In this document: piece after piece, positions 43,104 to 51,577 of the stretch
Layout: every line of letters starts with the position of its first letter
Position numbering within the stretch: the first letter of the stretch is position 1
Assembly: GCA_963740675.1 (NCBI GenBank)
Contig: CAVUFS010000007.1
Span: 186,001 to 250,000 of the forward strand
DNA: 64,000 bases
Direction: 5' to 3'
Source: CAIKMD01 sp963740675
GTDB lineage: Bacteria > Pseudomonadota > Alphaproteobacteria > ATCC43930 > CGMCC-115725
The notes under the pieces: model-generated
Database searches by the model: none
What the model was told of the DNA's origin: nothing
Seen by the model: only the letters and a program-made list of their open reading frames with translations
Translations under genes and position numbers: made by a program

Positions 43104-43133
43104 GGCGCCGCCGCGCTTAACGGCGGCGGCGCC
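43104..43133. terminator. Hairpin between convergent genes
   Basis: GGCGCCGCCG and CGGCGGCGCC form perfect 10-base arms around a 10-base loop containing TTAA. It lies between the convergent ends at 43053 and 43156, a fitting site for a bidirectional terminator. There is no T-run. Confidence 0.55.
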
Positions 43134-43155
43134 GTGTTCTGATAGGTGCACGCTC

Positions 43156-44706
43156 CTACAGCACCGCCTCGATCAGCGTCGGGCCGGGCTCGGCGATGCC
43201 GCGTTCGATCGCGCGGCACAAATCTTCTGCAGTGGCGACACGCGTCGCGCCCATCCCCATGCCCTTCGCCAGCGCGACGAAATCGAGCGTCGGGTTGTCG
43301 ATGTCGAGCATGCTGAGCGCGTTGGAGCCGGGTACGCCAGCGCCGACGGCTTTGAATTCGTTCTTGAGGATCTGGTAGCTGCGGTTGGCGCAGACGACCG
43401 TCGTTACATTGAGGCCTTCGCGAACTTGCGTCCACAGCGATTGGATCGTGTACATCGCGCTGCCATCGCCGACGATGCAGAGGACCGGCCGGTCGGGACA
43501 GGCAATCGCCACGCCGGTCGAGACCGGCGTGCCGAAGCCGATCGATCCGCCCATATTCTGCAAATTGTCATGCGGTGCGGCACCGGCAGTGACACCAAAG
43601 GATTCGCGCCCGGTCGTCACCGACTCATCCACCAGGACGCAGCCTTCGGGCATCGTCACCAGCAATGCCTGCGCGAGGTTCTCCGCGTTGAGCGCGCCGC
43701 TGGGACGGAGCTTCTCCGCCGCCGCCTGCACCGGCCGATCCTTGTCTTTGGCGCCAACCGCATCGGCGAGATCGGCCAACGCCTGCGCGCAATCATCTTG
43801 CATCGTGCATAGCTCCAGCACGTCGCAGTCATCGGGCTTCAACCGGCTGGGCTTGTTCGGATAGGCGAAGAAGGCGATCGGCTCGTCGGTGCAAACCGTG
43901 ATGATGTGCCGGAACGGCTTCAGCATCGTCAGCGCCTGATCGACGGCATAGGGGATGCGCTCGAGCCGCACGCGCCCGGCGCCGCGCTCGAGCCGCGCGC
44001 TGAAGAATTGCGTGGCAATGCGGCAGTTGGTCCGGCCGGCGATCTCGCCCGCGCGATCGAGCGCCGCGCCTTTCAGCGCCGGCCCGCCGAGGATCACCAG
44101 GGTCGGCTCGCCCGAGCGCAGCAGCCGCGCGGCTTTATCGATCACATCGGCCGCGACGCGCTTGCGTGGTTGCGTAACAGGTCGCGCGGCTTCGGCCTTG
44201 CCTTCGACTTCGCCCCATGCCGCATCGCCCGGCAGGATCAACGTCGCAATAGCGGGCGGCAGCCCCGCTATCGCTGCAATCGCCTCGACCGCCAGCTTCG
44301 CGATCGACGTGGCGTCGGGCGCGGTTCGCACCCAGGCTGAGACGGGCCGCGCCAGCCCTTCGATATCGGCGGCGAGCGGCGGGTTGAGGGGAAGATGCGT
44401 CGTGACGTGTTCGCCGACGATGTTGAGAATGCCGGATTGCGCCTTTTTGGCGTTATGGAGATTGGCAATGCCATTGCCTAAGCCCGGCCCGAGATGCAGC
44501 AGGGTCGCGGCGGGCCGCTCCAACATCCGATAATAACCGTCGGCGGCGCCGGTCACGACGCCTTCGAACAGGCCGAGCACGCAGCGCATCGCCCGATTGC
44601 GATCGAGCGCCGCGACAAAATGCATTTCCGATGTGCCGGGATTCGCGAAGCACGTATCCACCCCGTTCGCCAGTAGCGTCTGGACCAGGCTTTCCGCACC
44701 GTTCAT
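43156..44706 (-). CDS. ThDP-dependent enzyme, acetolactate synthase large-subunit/benzoylformate decarboxylase type
   Basis: The 516-residue protein has the three ThDP domains in order. The N-terminal PYR domain shows VDTCFANPGTSEMHFVAALD and GLFEGVVTGAADGYYRM with the conserved catalytic Glu. The central domain carries LVILGGPALKGAALDRAGEIA. The C-terminal PP domain shows GSIGFGTPVSTGVAIACPDRPVLCIVGDGSAMYTIQSLWTQVREGLNVTTVVCANRSYQIL, which is the GDG-X(24-27)-N metal/ThDP motif. Members of this branch are often annotated as acetolactate synthase but do not work in branched-chain synthesis; no ilvH partner lies nearby. The substrate is likely a 2-keto acid. It is separated from the second ThDP gene by a small membrane protein gene on the other strand. 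Confidence 0.88.
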   Translation of the reverse strand: MNGAESLVQTLLANGVDTCFANPGTSEMHFVAALDRNRAMRCVLGLFEGVVTGAADGYYRMLERPAATLLHLGPGLGNGIANLHNAKKAQSGILNIVGEHVTTHLPLNPPLAADIEGLARPVSAWVRTAPDATSIAKLAVEAIAAIAGLPPAIATLILPGDAAWGEVEGKAEAARPVTQPRKRVAADVIDKAARLLRSGEPTLVILGGPALKGAALDRAGEIAGRTNCRIATQFFSARLERGAGRVRLERIPYAVDQALTMLKPFRHIITVCTDEPIAFFAYPNKPSRLKPDDCDVLELCTMQDDCAQALADLADAVGAKDKDRPVQAAAEKLRPSGALNAENLAQALLVTMPEGCVLVDESVTTGRESFGVTAGAAPHDNLQNMGGSIGFGTPVSTGVAIACPDRPVLCIVGDGSAMYTIQSLWTQVREGLNVTTVVCANRSYQILKNEFKAVGAGVPGSNALSMLDIDNPTLDFVALAKGMGMGATRVATAEDLCRAIERGIAEPGPTLIEAVL

Positions 44707-44840
44707 GGCTTCATCGCACTCCGGGATTCGATTTTGAGGCGCGCAAATAGTAGCGCGGTAATGGCGTCTCGCGAGCGGCCGTTAACTTTTCATTAACCAT
44801 ACCCCTGCTAGCTCTTCCGCCACGGATTGGGGAGAAGAGC

Positions 44841-45002
44841 ATGTCGCTCGCCGGTAGTAGCCACGTTGAACTTCATCTGCCGCGGCAGACGAAAAAGCCG
44901 AAATTAGCCTTCGCCGAGATCATGGCCGGGTTCGTGATTTTGGCGGTCGTGATCGGCCTGGGGGCGGTGGCCGTGCTTGGCACACCCACCACCCTGCCCT
45001 AA
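44841..45002 (+). CDS. Small single-span membrane protein
   Basis: A 53-codon ORF starts with ATG after a strong GGGGAGAAG ribosome site. The N-terminal 25 residues are polar and basic (LPRQTKKPK), followed by one membrane helix (MAGFVILAVVIGLGAVAVLG) and a short TPTTLP tail, giving an inside-out orientation by the positive-inside rule. It stands alone on the plus strand between two minus-strand ThDP genes, with an AT-richer promoter-like stretch (TTAACTTTTCATTAACCATA) upstream. I do not recognise the family. Confidence 0.65.
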   Translation: MSLAGSSHVELHLPRQTKKPKLAFAEIMAGFVILAVVIGLGAVAVLGTPTTLP

Positions 45003-45053
45003 CCGGCTTTCGCCGAAAGATCGGCCGGCGGCGCGCGAAGCACCGCCTTGCCC

Positions 45054-46775
45054 TCACTCATCGTTCACGACCACATCGAGGACATAGCCGGCGCCGGCTT
45101 TGAGCCGCGCAATGGCTTTCTCCAACGCCGGCCGCAGTTCGGCGATGTCCGCGATCGGCCCCGCCCCTTCGACACCGAAATCGCGCGCGAGACCCGAGAG
45201 ATCGGGCGGCGGATCGTTGATCGCCTGGCCGATCCATTTGTTCTCGACCGGCCGGCCGCGCAGCTTCGCCGTGCGCTCTTGCGCCGCGACATCGTTGCCG
45301 TAGGCGCGATTATTCGCGACGATGATCAGGAACGGGATGTGATTGGCCGCCGCGACCCACAGAGCGCCGACACCCATCAGATAATCGCCGTCGCCCATCA
45401 CCGCCACCGGCAGCCGGTCGCTCTTCATATGTTTGAGGCCAAGCGCCGCACCGATAGCCGTGCCCGGCCCGGCGCCGACATCGCCGCCCGAAGCACCCGC
45501 CAGCAGATCGAGCGGGTGCGAGCAGCGCACCATATCCGCCGGCCAGCCGATCGGGATTTCCGCCATGCAGACTTTCTCGTTGGCAATGACATCGTAGAAC
45601 ACGGTCGCGAGCATGCGCGTCGTGATCCGGCCCGATGCCGGGATCTCGGCACGTGGCAGCGGCCGTGCCGTCGCGGTGCTGGCCACCGGCTTGTGGCCGC
45701 CGAGCCCCTTCAGCAGCGCCGCAATCGAGCGATCGGGCGACGCGCCGACCCGCACATCGGCCGGTGCAAAGGCGAAGTAATCCTTGTTCCAGCCGCGATG
45801 GGCGAGATGGTCGTTCGAGCAGGAGATGATCGGCGGCGGCACCTCGCCGTCGCGCCAAACGTTGCGCAGCAGGCTGCCGAAATCGACCCAATCCAATTCG
45901 ATAATCAGATCGGCGCGGCGCAGCTCAGCTTTGATGGCATCGCTCGCCCTTATGCCGAAGCGCCCGACATGCAGCGGATGCGGGATCGGAAAGGCGACGC
46001 CGTCATCGGCATAGGTGAAAACCTGTGCGCCCAGCGTTTCGGCAAAGCGAATGCGCTCGGCCCAGGCTTCTTCCGATCGCGACACGCGGCCGGCGAGAAG
46101 CACCGGCCGGTGCGCTGCCTTGATGAGCTCGAGGGCGTGTGTCACATCGGCCGCGGCCGGCTCGGCCGGACGCGGCGGCTGGAATCGCGCGACCTTGTCC
46201 TTCTCCGGCCACGCGGCGAGCTTCTGCTCCTGCAGGCCGCGATCGATCGTCACCAAGGTCGGGCCCGGCGGCTCGGCCCGCGCCAGCAAGGTCGCGCGGC
46301 GGAATGAATCGATCGCCGCGCCGAGCGAATGTGGCTCATCGTCCCATTTGACGAAACCGCGCACCATGCCCGCCTGATCAGCGGAGGTGTGGATCCATTC
46401 GATCCACGGCGTCCGGTTTTCGGAATTGAAGGCGGTGGTGCCAATCACCACCATCGGCTGACGTCCGCACCAGGTGTCGAAGATACCCATCGAGGCATGC
46501 ATCAGGCCGACATTGGTGTGGACGATGATGAGCAGTGGATCGCCGGTCACCTGCGCATAGCCGCTGCCCATGAACGCCGCATGCTCTTCGTGCAGGCAGA
46601 GCAGTATCTTCGGATCGTGATTGCCGAGGAAGTTGACGATGCTGTCATGGAGGGCGGCGTAGCTCGCGCCCGGCACCAGCGCGACATAGGGAAAGCCGAG
46701 CTCGCGCAGCGTCGCCGCCATCACATCGCTCGACCAGATCGGCTGATTGGAACCTGGCTGTACCTTGTCGCTCAT
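45054..46775 (-). CDS. ThDP-dependent 2-keto acid enzyme (second copy type)
   Basis: About 573 residues start at ATG 46775, with a GGGGG nine bases upstream; ATG 46784 sits directly on that run. The PYR domain shows VALVPGASYAALHDSIV and LCLHEEHAAFMGSGYAQVTGDPLLIIVHTNVGLMHASMGIF with the catalytic Glu in HEEHA. The PP domain shows GGDVGAGPGTAIGAALGLKHM, VAVMGDGDYLMGVGALWVAAANHIPFLIIVANNRAYGND, the GDG...NN motif. It is only distantly similar to the other ThDP protein at 43156-44706. The substrate is unknown; a decarboxylase or ligase of an unusual keto acid is plausible. Confidence 0.88.
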   Translation of the reverse strand: MSDKVQPGSNQPIWSSDVMAATLRELGFPYVALVPGASYAALHDSIVNFLGNHDPKILLCLHEEHAAFMGSGYAQVTGDPLLIIVHTNVGLMHASMGIFDTWCGRQPMVVIGTTAFNSENRTPWIEWIHTSADQAGMVRGFVKWDDEPHSLGAAIDSFRRATLLARAEPPGPTLVTIDRGLQEQKLAAWPEKDKVARFQPPRPAEPAAADVTHALELIKAAHRPVLLAGRVSRSEEAWAERIRFAETLGAQVFTYADDGVAFPIPHPLHVGRFGIRASDAIKAELRRADLIIELDWVDFGSLLRNVWRDGEVPPPIISCSNDHLAHRGWNKDYFAFAPADVRVGASPDRSIAALLKGLGGHKPVASTATARPLPRAEIPASGRITTRMLATVFYDVIANEKVCMAEIPIGWPADMVRCSHPLDLLAGASGGDVGAGPGTAIGAALGLKHMKSDRLPVAVMGDGDYLMGVGALWVAAANHIPFLIIVANNRAYGNDVAAQERTAKLRGRPVENKWIGQAINDPPPDLSGLARDFGVEGAGPIADIAELRPALEKAIARLKAGAGYVLDVVVNDE

Positions 46776-46826
46776 TGGCGTCATCCCCCGCTTTTGAATT
46801 TACGCGCACTATAGAGCCCGGCCCGC

Positions 46827-47287
46827 TCAGTGCCGATGGCGTTTTTCTTTCGCCGCCGCGGCTTCTTTCAGGATCCACTCGCGGAACGCGACGACCGGCG
46901 CGAAATCCTTCTTCTCGATCGGATAGGCGAAGAAATCGCCCTGATCTTTCTCGATGATCGGCTCGAACAGACTGACCAGCTCGCCGCTCGCCAGCTCGGG
47001 CTGCACCAGGAAGCTCGGCGCGACCGCAACGCCCAACCCGGCAATCGCCGCCTGGAACACCATCGTGAATTGCTCGAAGGCAAGCGTCGGCGACGCGCCG
47101 ACCGCGCCGAGATGATGGGCCTCGAACCATTTCGACCAGCTCTCGGGGCGCGAGCGATGGATGAGCAGCGTCGCGCGGCGCAAATCCTTCGGGGCGCGGA
47201 TCGACAGCGATTTGATCAGCGACGGCGCCGCCACGGCGACGAGCTCGCCGCTGGTCAGGCGATGAAACGCGATGCCGGGCCAAGCCT
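46827..47287 (-). pseudogene. LysR-family regulator, C-terminal remnant
   Basis: About 153 residues of the effector-binding domain remain: AWPGIAFHRLTSGELVAVAAPSLI, then RATLLIHRSRPESWSKWFEAHHLG, LAFEQFTMVFQAAIAGLGVAVAPSFLVQPELASGELVSLF, the usual GcvA/LysR-type end. The helix-turn-helix N-terminus is absent. At about 47287 the homology stops abruptly and a plus-strand monooxygenase fragment begins. The pattern fits one deletion that removed the 5' ends of both divergent genes and the promoter between them. Confidence 0.75.
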
Positions 47288-47572
47288 CCTCGAGGACACT
47301 ATGTCCTCGCGCGCTGGCTTTCGGAGGAAGACGATCCCACCGAAGCCTTCCGCCAATTCCGCCGCATCCGCATTCCGCGCGTCCACGCCGTGCAGCGCCT
47401 GTCGCTGGCGAACGCGAAATTCAAGCATATGCGTGATGCCATGGAGCAGAAAACGCTCATCGCCTCCGGCGAGCGCAGCGTTCACGGCAACATCGATTGG
47501 GTATGGGGCTACGATCCGTCGGTGGAATGGAACACGGCGCCCGTGATCCCTTCGGTGGAACTCGCTTCCTAA
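47288..47572 (+). pseudogene. FAD-dependent monooxygenase, C-terminal remnant
   Basis: From about 47288 the plus strand encodes YVLARWLSEEDDPTEAFRQF, RRIRIPRVHAVQRLSLANAKFKHM and HGNIDWVWGYDPSVEWNTAPVIP, which matches the end of salicylate- or hydroxynicotinate-type flavin hydroxylases (VLARxLxxxDDPxEAxRxxExxRxPR). The FAD-binding GxGxxG region is missing. The first in-frame ATG is internal (47420s), so no functional product is expected. It is the divergent partner of the LysR remnant. Confidence 0.7.
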
Positions 47573-47575
47573 CGG

Positions 47576-48478
47576 TCAGCCGGCGCGTTCCGGCGGCGAA
47601 TAGCGGCGCATCCATTCCGCGGTGCGCGCGATCCCGCCGAAAGTGAAAAAATGCAGCGCGGCGATTTTGTCGCCGGCCTCGGCCAGTGACGTGACGAGTT
47701 CATCGGGCGTCGCATCGGCAAGCTGACGAAGGCTGGTCTTACGTAGCGCCCGTAACGACGCGCCGATGCCGCAGGCGAGACCGAATTTGACGAGCGTCGC
47801 CATCGAGGCCGGCCCCGCGATCCCAACGTGGATCGGGACGCCCGTGAATTGCCGCGTCACCCGCGAAAGCCAAGCCACAATCGGGGCGGCGCTGAAACAA
47901 AACTGGCTGATGATATAGGGCTCGAGCCCGATTCCCTGCACGCAAGCGATCTTCGCGGCGAGAGCGTGTTCCAGCAAATCGCTCGAAATCGAAGGATGTC
48001 CTTCGGGATAGGCGGCCAGGCCGACACGGCGAATTCCGCTTCGCTCGAACATGCCGGAACGCAATAACTCCATGCTTGATGGATAGGGACCGCGTGGGCG
48101 ACCGATATCGCCGCCAATGACGAGCACCTGGTCGACGCCGGCATCTCGACCGAGAGAGCCAAGCAGCACTTCGAACTGCCGTGGCTCGGTGACGTAACGC
48201 GCGCCCAGATGCGGCACTGGCATCAGCCCCATCTGGCGCACCCGCAATGCGGTCGCGAGAACGGCGTTGGCGCTGTCGCCGGGCAGCGCAGTGATATAAA
48301 CGCGTGCACCCGCCGGAAGCCCGGCATTGGCGAGGTCGTTCACCGCCGAGACACGAGCGGTCATTTCGATCGACGCGGACCGCACGAGTGCGCGGATGCG
48401 CACATGGCCGCAATCGAGAGATATCTCCGAGCTGAGCATGATCGAGCCTAGGCCACGTTTCAGGCCCAGGAATCGCAT
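47576..48478 (-). CDS. Methylenetetrahydrofolate reductase-like protein
   Basis: About 300 residues start at ATG 48478 with GGGGG upstream; GTG 48493 is an alternative. The TIM-barrel signatures of the MetF family are visible: ARVYITALPGDSANAVLATALRVRQMGLMPVPHLGARYV, VLVIGGDIGRPRGPYPSSMELL, GLAAYPEGHPSISSDLLEHALAAKIACVQGIGLEPYIISQFCFSA and GIAGPASMATLVKFGLACG. The GGD segment and the ISQFCFS flavin/substrate region are conserved. It is shorter and divergent from housekeeping MetF, so it may serve a one-carbon side pathway such as demethylation. Confidence 0.85.
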   Translation of the reverse strand: MRFLGLKRGLGSIMLSSEISLDCGHVRIRALVRSASIEMTARVSAVNDLANAGLPAGARVYITALPGDSANAVLATALRVRQMGLMPVPHLGARYVTEPRQFEVLLGSLGRDAGVDQVLVIGGDIGRPRGPYPSSMELLRSGMFERSGIRRVGLAAYPEGHPSISSDLLEHALAAKIACVQGIGLEPYIISQFCFSAAPIVAWLSRVTRQFTGVPIHVGIAGPASMATLVKFGLACGIGASLRALRKTSLRQLADATPDELVTSLAEAGDKIAALHFFTFGGIARTAEWMRRYSPPERAG

Positions 48479-48675
48479 CAAATAAGCCCCCACTAATAAA
48501 CCATATTTGCGCCCATGCCCTGAATGGGAGGGTGGGCGGCACTTGCCGCGGCGCGTTCAAATCAGCTATGAAAAGTTCGCGTTTGGGTTGAACCAACGCC
48601 TACGCCACAATCATGTTCATGGGGATAACGGGCACGCGAAAGTGGGCGCGTTACATTGACTGGGGGGTCTTGGCG

Positions 48676-49074
48676 ATGCGCAAAAATCTTTTGCTCGAAT
48701 TATTTATCGCGTTAGGCTGCGTATCGATGACGGCGATCATTGCCCTGGCGCTGACCTCGCTGAGCACGGACGCGCCTTATCTGGTGCTTCTGCTCGGGAC
48801 ACTGGCTGCCGCCATGATCGGCGGATCGGGTGCCGGGCTGATGGCAATCCTGTTGGCAACGTTCGTCACCTGGTTCTTCTTCATTCCGCCGGTTTGGTCT
48901 TTCGCGCTGCCGAGCCCCGGCGACGCACTGACGATCGCGCTTTTCCTTCTCGTCGCGTTTGCCTCGACCCGGCTCTATTACCGGCAACGCAAGACCATCG
49001 ACGAGCTCAACGCGGCGAATGTCACGCTGCGTCAGCAGCTGCTTCGTATCGCTCGCCCTGGCCTCGGCGCTTAA
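48676..49074 (+). CDS. DUF4118-type membrane protein
   Basis: The ATG at 48676 follows a G-rich run; ATG 48613 would add 21 residues. About 132 residues contain three or four helices in the KdpD-like DUF4118 pattern (LVLLLGTLAAAMIGGSGAGLMAILLATFVTWFFFIPPVWSFALPSPGDALTIALFLLVAFASTRLYY) and a short coiled coil (RKTIDELNAANVTLRQQLLRI). In larger proteins this module precedes sensor kinase domains, but none follows here. Function is unknown. Confidence 0.75.
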   Translation: MRKNLLLELFIALGCVSMTAIIALALTSLSTDAPYLVLLLGTLAAAMIGGSGAGLMAILLATFVTWFFFIPPVWSFALPSPGDALTIALFLLVAFASTRLYYRQRKTIDELNAANVTLRQQLLRIARPGLGA

Positions 49075-49138
49075 TCCTCGGCGCCTAGCGAAGAGCTGGG
49101 CCGGCGTTCATGCGGCCACGCCGATTGAGACGGCGGCT

Positions 49139-49444
49139 TTACGCGGCGCGCGCCGGCCTCTTCGAAGGTGGCATCGGTCGCTTTGTCTCTTTCACGCGCA
49201 AGCGCCTGAGCAGACGGTCGATGATCGCATCTGCGAGCGCGACGGTGTCGATCGTTGTCGAAGCCGGCCGCATAGGCATGCCGCGTTTCAGGCCCTTCGT
49301 GACCCGGTCATGCACCCTTCGCGAGCGAATCAGATAAACCATTTGTTCGGAGACGCCGAAACGGCGACCAAGCGCTTTTGCCGTCTCCGGCGATTTGAAA
49401 ATCGCGCGGATTTGGGTATCGCTAATTTTACGTCTGCGGTCCAC
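49139..49444 (-). CDS. Small helix-turn-helix protein
   Basis: A 101-residue product starts at GTG 49444 with GAGGAG six bases upstream. SDTQIRAIFKSPETAKALGRRFGVSEQMVYLIRSRRVHDRVTKG is a helix-turn-helix of the kind used to recognise DNA (TAKALGRRFGVSEQMVYLIRS). The C-terminal half is basic and helical. It is likely a local regulator. An inverted repeat at 49517-49534 upstream could be its operator. Confidence 0.7.
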   Translation of the reverse strand: MDRRRKISDTQIRAIFKSPETAKALGRRFGVSEQMVYLIRSRRVHDRVTKGLKRGMPMRPASTTIDTVALADAIIDRLLRRLRVKETKRPMPPSKRPARAA

Positions 49445-49761
49445 GAAGAAGTCTCCTCAATAACATCGCGATGCGCACTTGCTTTAGGGTCGAGCTGTCA
49501 AAGGCGCCCCCTAATAAATGTTAGGCTAAACATTCGCGTATTGGCGTCCATAACGCGTTCGGACTAACCCTAAAGGATTTTCTCTTCGACGAATCCGACT
49601 TGCAAAAGTAACCGCGGACGTCGTTCTCCGCCGACCCCGCGACCGGCTGCGGCGCATTTTTCCCTGTCTTTTCGGGGGTTATCGGCGATACTCTGCCGCG
49701 CCTCCCGGCGATTGCTGGCGGGTCCGGATAATCACCGATTTGTTGTCTTAGCGCCGCCCGC
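49445..49761. other. Divergent intergenic region upstream of the ABC transporter operon
   Basis: This 317-base region separates the helix-turn-helix gene from the ABC operon. It contains the palindrome at 49517-49534 and no convincing ORF. It probably holds promoters for both directions. Confidence 0.5.
49517..49534. promoter_or_regulatory. Inverted repeat, operator candidate
   Basis: AATGTT-AGGCTA-AACATT is an inverted repeat with 6-base arms, 73 bases upstream of the helix-turn-helix gene and 228 upstream of the ABC operon. An operator function is inferred from place and symmetry only. Confidence 0.35.
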
Positions 49762-50553
49762 ATGCCCGCCACCGCACCGCTTATTCAATTCCGCGACCTC
49801 GGCCTCAGCTTCGGCAACGAGCAGGTCTATGCCGGCCTCGATCTCGAGATCCGCGAAGGCGAGTTGCTGTGTCTCCTCGGCCCGTCCGGTTGCGGCAAAT
49901 CGACGGCGCTGCGCGTGCTGGCGGGGCTGCTGCATTACGATACCGGCTCGGTCACCATCGATGGCGCCACGCCCAATGAGCGTTGGCGCGATATGGCGTT
50001 CGTGTTCCAGAACCCTCGCCTTCTGCCGTGGCGAACGGCGAAGGAAAATGTTTCCCTCAGCATGGAGTTGCGCGAGCTCGGTCTCGATCGCGCGCAGCGC
50101 GAGCGCCGCGCGGACGATTTGTTGAAGCTCGTCGGCCTCGATGCCGACGGCCATAAATATCCGCGCATGCTCTCGGGCGGCGAGCGTCAGCGAGTATCGC
50201 TGGCACGCGCGCTCGCGGTCGAGCCGCGCATCATTTTGATGGACGAACCTTTCTCGGCACTCGATCCCAATACGCGCCTGCGCATGCGGCGCGAGCTGAT
50301 CGACATCTGGCAGCGCACGAAGAAGACCATCGTCTTCGTCACCCATGATGTCGACGAAGCGATCGATCTCGCCGACCGCATCGTACTGCTGTCGCCGAAG
50401 CCGACGCGCGTGGTCGACACGCTGACCATTGCGGAGCCGCGGCCGCGCACGCTGCGCGCCGACACATCGCTGATGCAATTGCGCGACCGCATCATGGCGC
50501 GCTTTCACGACCCGTTTGCCAAAGAAATTGCCCAAGGGGAAACGCCATCATGA
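49762..50553 (+). CDS. ABC transporter ATP-binding protein (NitT/TauT type)
   Basis: The 263-residue ATPase has Walker A LGPSGCGKSTALRVLAG, Q-loop FVFQNPRLLPWRTAKENV, signature LSGGERQRVSLARALAVEPRIILMDEPFSALD with Walker B, and switch His in TIVFVTHDVDEAI. The PWRTAKENV stretch after the Q-loop is typical of the nitrate/sulfonate/taurine subfamily. The gene starts a four-gene operon and overlaps the binding-protein gene by ATGA. Confidence 0.95.
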   Translation: MPATAPLIQFRDLGLSFGNEQVYAGLDLEIREGELLCLLGPSGCGKSTALRVLAGLLHYDTGSVTIDGATPNERWRDMAFVFQNPRLLPWRTAKENVSLSMELRELGLDRAQRERRADDLLKLVGLDADGHKYPRMLSGGERQRVSLARALAVEPRIILMDEPFSALDPNTRLRMRRELIDIWQRTKKTIVFVTHDVDEAIDLADRIVLLSPKPTRVVDTLTIAEPRPRTLRADTSLMQLRDRIMARFHDPFAKEIAQGETPS

Positions 50554-51551
50554 AAAAACAACTGCGTACTGCGCTGCTCGCCTCCACTTTTGCCGCGCTG
50601 CTCGCCGCGCCGGCCGCGGTACCAGCCTATGCCAAGGACACGATCAGCTTCGCCTATCTGCTCGATCCGGCTTACGACGCCGTCGTGTGGCCGCTGATGC
50701 ATGGCAAGGTAACGTCGGACACGGTCGATGTGACGGTGAAGTCGCTCGACATTCCGGCGCTGCTGCAGGCGACCGGCGCCAAGACCTATGACGTCGTGAT
50801 GACTGCGGCGATCGGCGTGCCGCAGGCGAAGTCGCGTGGGCTGGAGCTGTCGATCATGGCAACGGCACTGCGCAACCATGCGCAAGGCGGCAAAGGCGGC
50901 GCGATCTATGTGAAGGCCGACAGCCCTTTCAAGACGATGCAGGACCTGAAAGGCAAGACGCTCGCCACGCAATCGATGCCGTCAACCGGCACGACGCTGA
51001 TGCGCATCGGCCTGTGGAAGACCTATGGCTTGAATGTCTCGTTCGACGGCGGCGATTTGCGCTGGGTCGAAGTGCCCGCGACGGCGATGCCGGGCGCGCT
51101 GCTGACCGGGCGCATCGACGCCGCGAGCCTCACGCATAGCGAGGCGTACAACGCCGCGAAGAGCAAGGAATTCCGCATCGTCGCCAACCTCGACGATGCG
51201 ATCAACAAGGCGATCGGCGAGCCCGCCGTCGTCGCAATCCTCGCCGGCTATCCCGAGAAGCTCGCGGCTAAGCCCGCGGCCTATAAGGAATTCGCGCGGA
51301 TGGTGAAGGCCTCGGCCGATTACACAAGCGCGCATGTCGACGAGGTAGCCGGCGCGCTCAGCAAAGACACTAAGATGGACCCCGCCTTCTTCAGCGATTG
51401 GCTGAACGAATATACGCAAGTGCCGATGGTCGTCTCCGATGATGACGTGAAGGCAATCCAGCGCCTGTGGGAGCTTTCGAAAGAGCTCGGCATCATCAAG
51501 GAATATCCCTCGGCCGAATCGATGGTCTGGAAAGACGCGATCCGGCAGTGA
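50550..51551 (+). CDS. ABC transporter substrate-binding protein (NitT/TauT type)
   Basis: The start overlaps the ATPase stop. The signal peptide is KKQLRTALLASTFAALLAAPAAVPAYA, so the protein is periplasmic. The NMT1/SsuA-like fold shows TISFAYLLDPAYDAVVWPLMHGKV, YDVVMTAAIGVPQAKSRGLELSIMATAL, PFKTMQDLKGKTLATQSMPSTGTTLMRIGLWKTYGL and GALLTGRIDAASLTHSEAYNAAK. The ligand is not predictable. Amidohydrolases and ThDP enzymes nearby suggest an organic acid or aromatic substrate rather than nitrate. Confidence 0.92.
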   Translation: MKKQLRTALLASTFAALLAAPAAVPAYAKDTISFAYLLDPAYDAVVWPLMHGKVTSDTVDVTVKSLDIPALLQATGAKTYDVVMTAAIGVPQAKSRGLELSIMATALRNHAQGGKGGAIYVKADSPFKTMQDLKGKTLATQSMPSTGTTLMRIGLWKTYGLNVSFDGGDLRWVEVPATAMPGALLTGRIDAASLTHSEAYNAAKSKEFRIVANLDDAINKAIGEPAVVAILAGYPEKLAAKPAAYKEFARMVKASADYTSAHVDEVAGALSKDTKMDPAFFSDWLNEYTQVPMVVSDDDVKAIQRLWELSKELGIIKEYPSAESMVWKDAIRQ

Positions 51552-51577
51552 TCGCAGGCAAGGCGCTTTAAGCAACG

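Noticed and set aside
45048..46307. 419-codon plus-strand frame antisense to the second ThDP gene
   Set aside because: The sense strand encodes a clear ThDP enzyme. The antisense product is Arg/Ala/Asp-rich without domains.
49521..49772. 83-codon minus-strand frame upstream of the ABC operon
   Set aside because: It covers the divergent promoter region and runs into the ATPase start, with no ribosome site and no recognisable motif.
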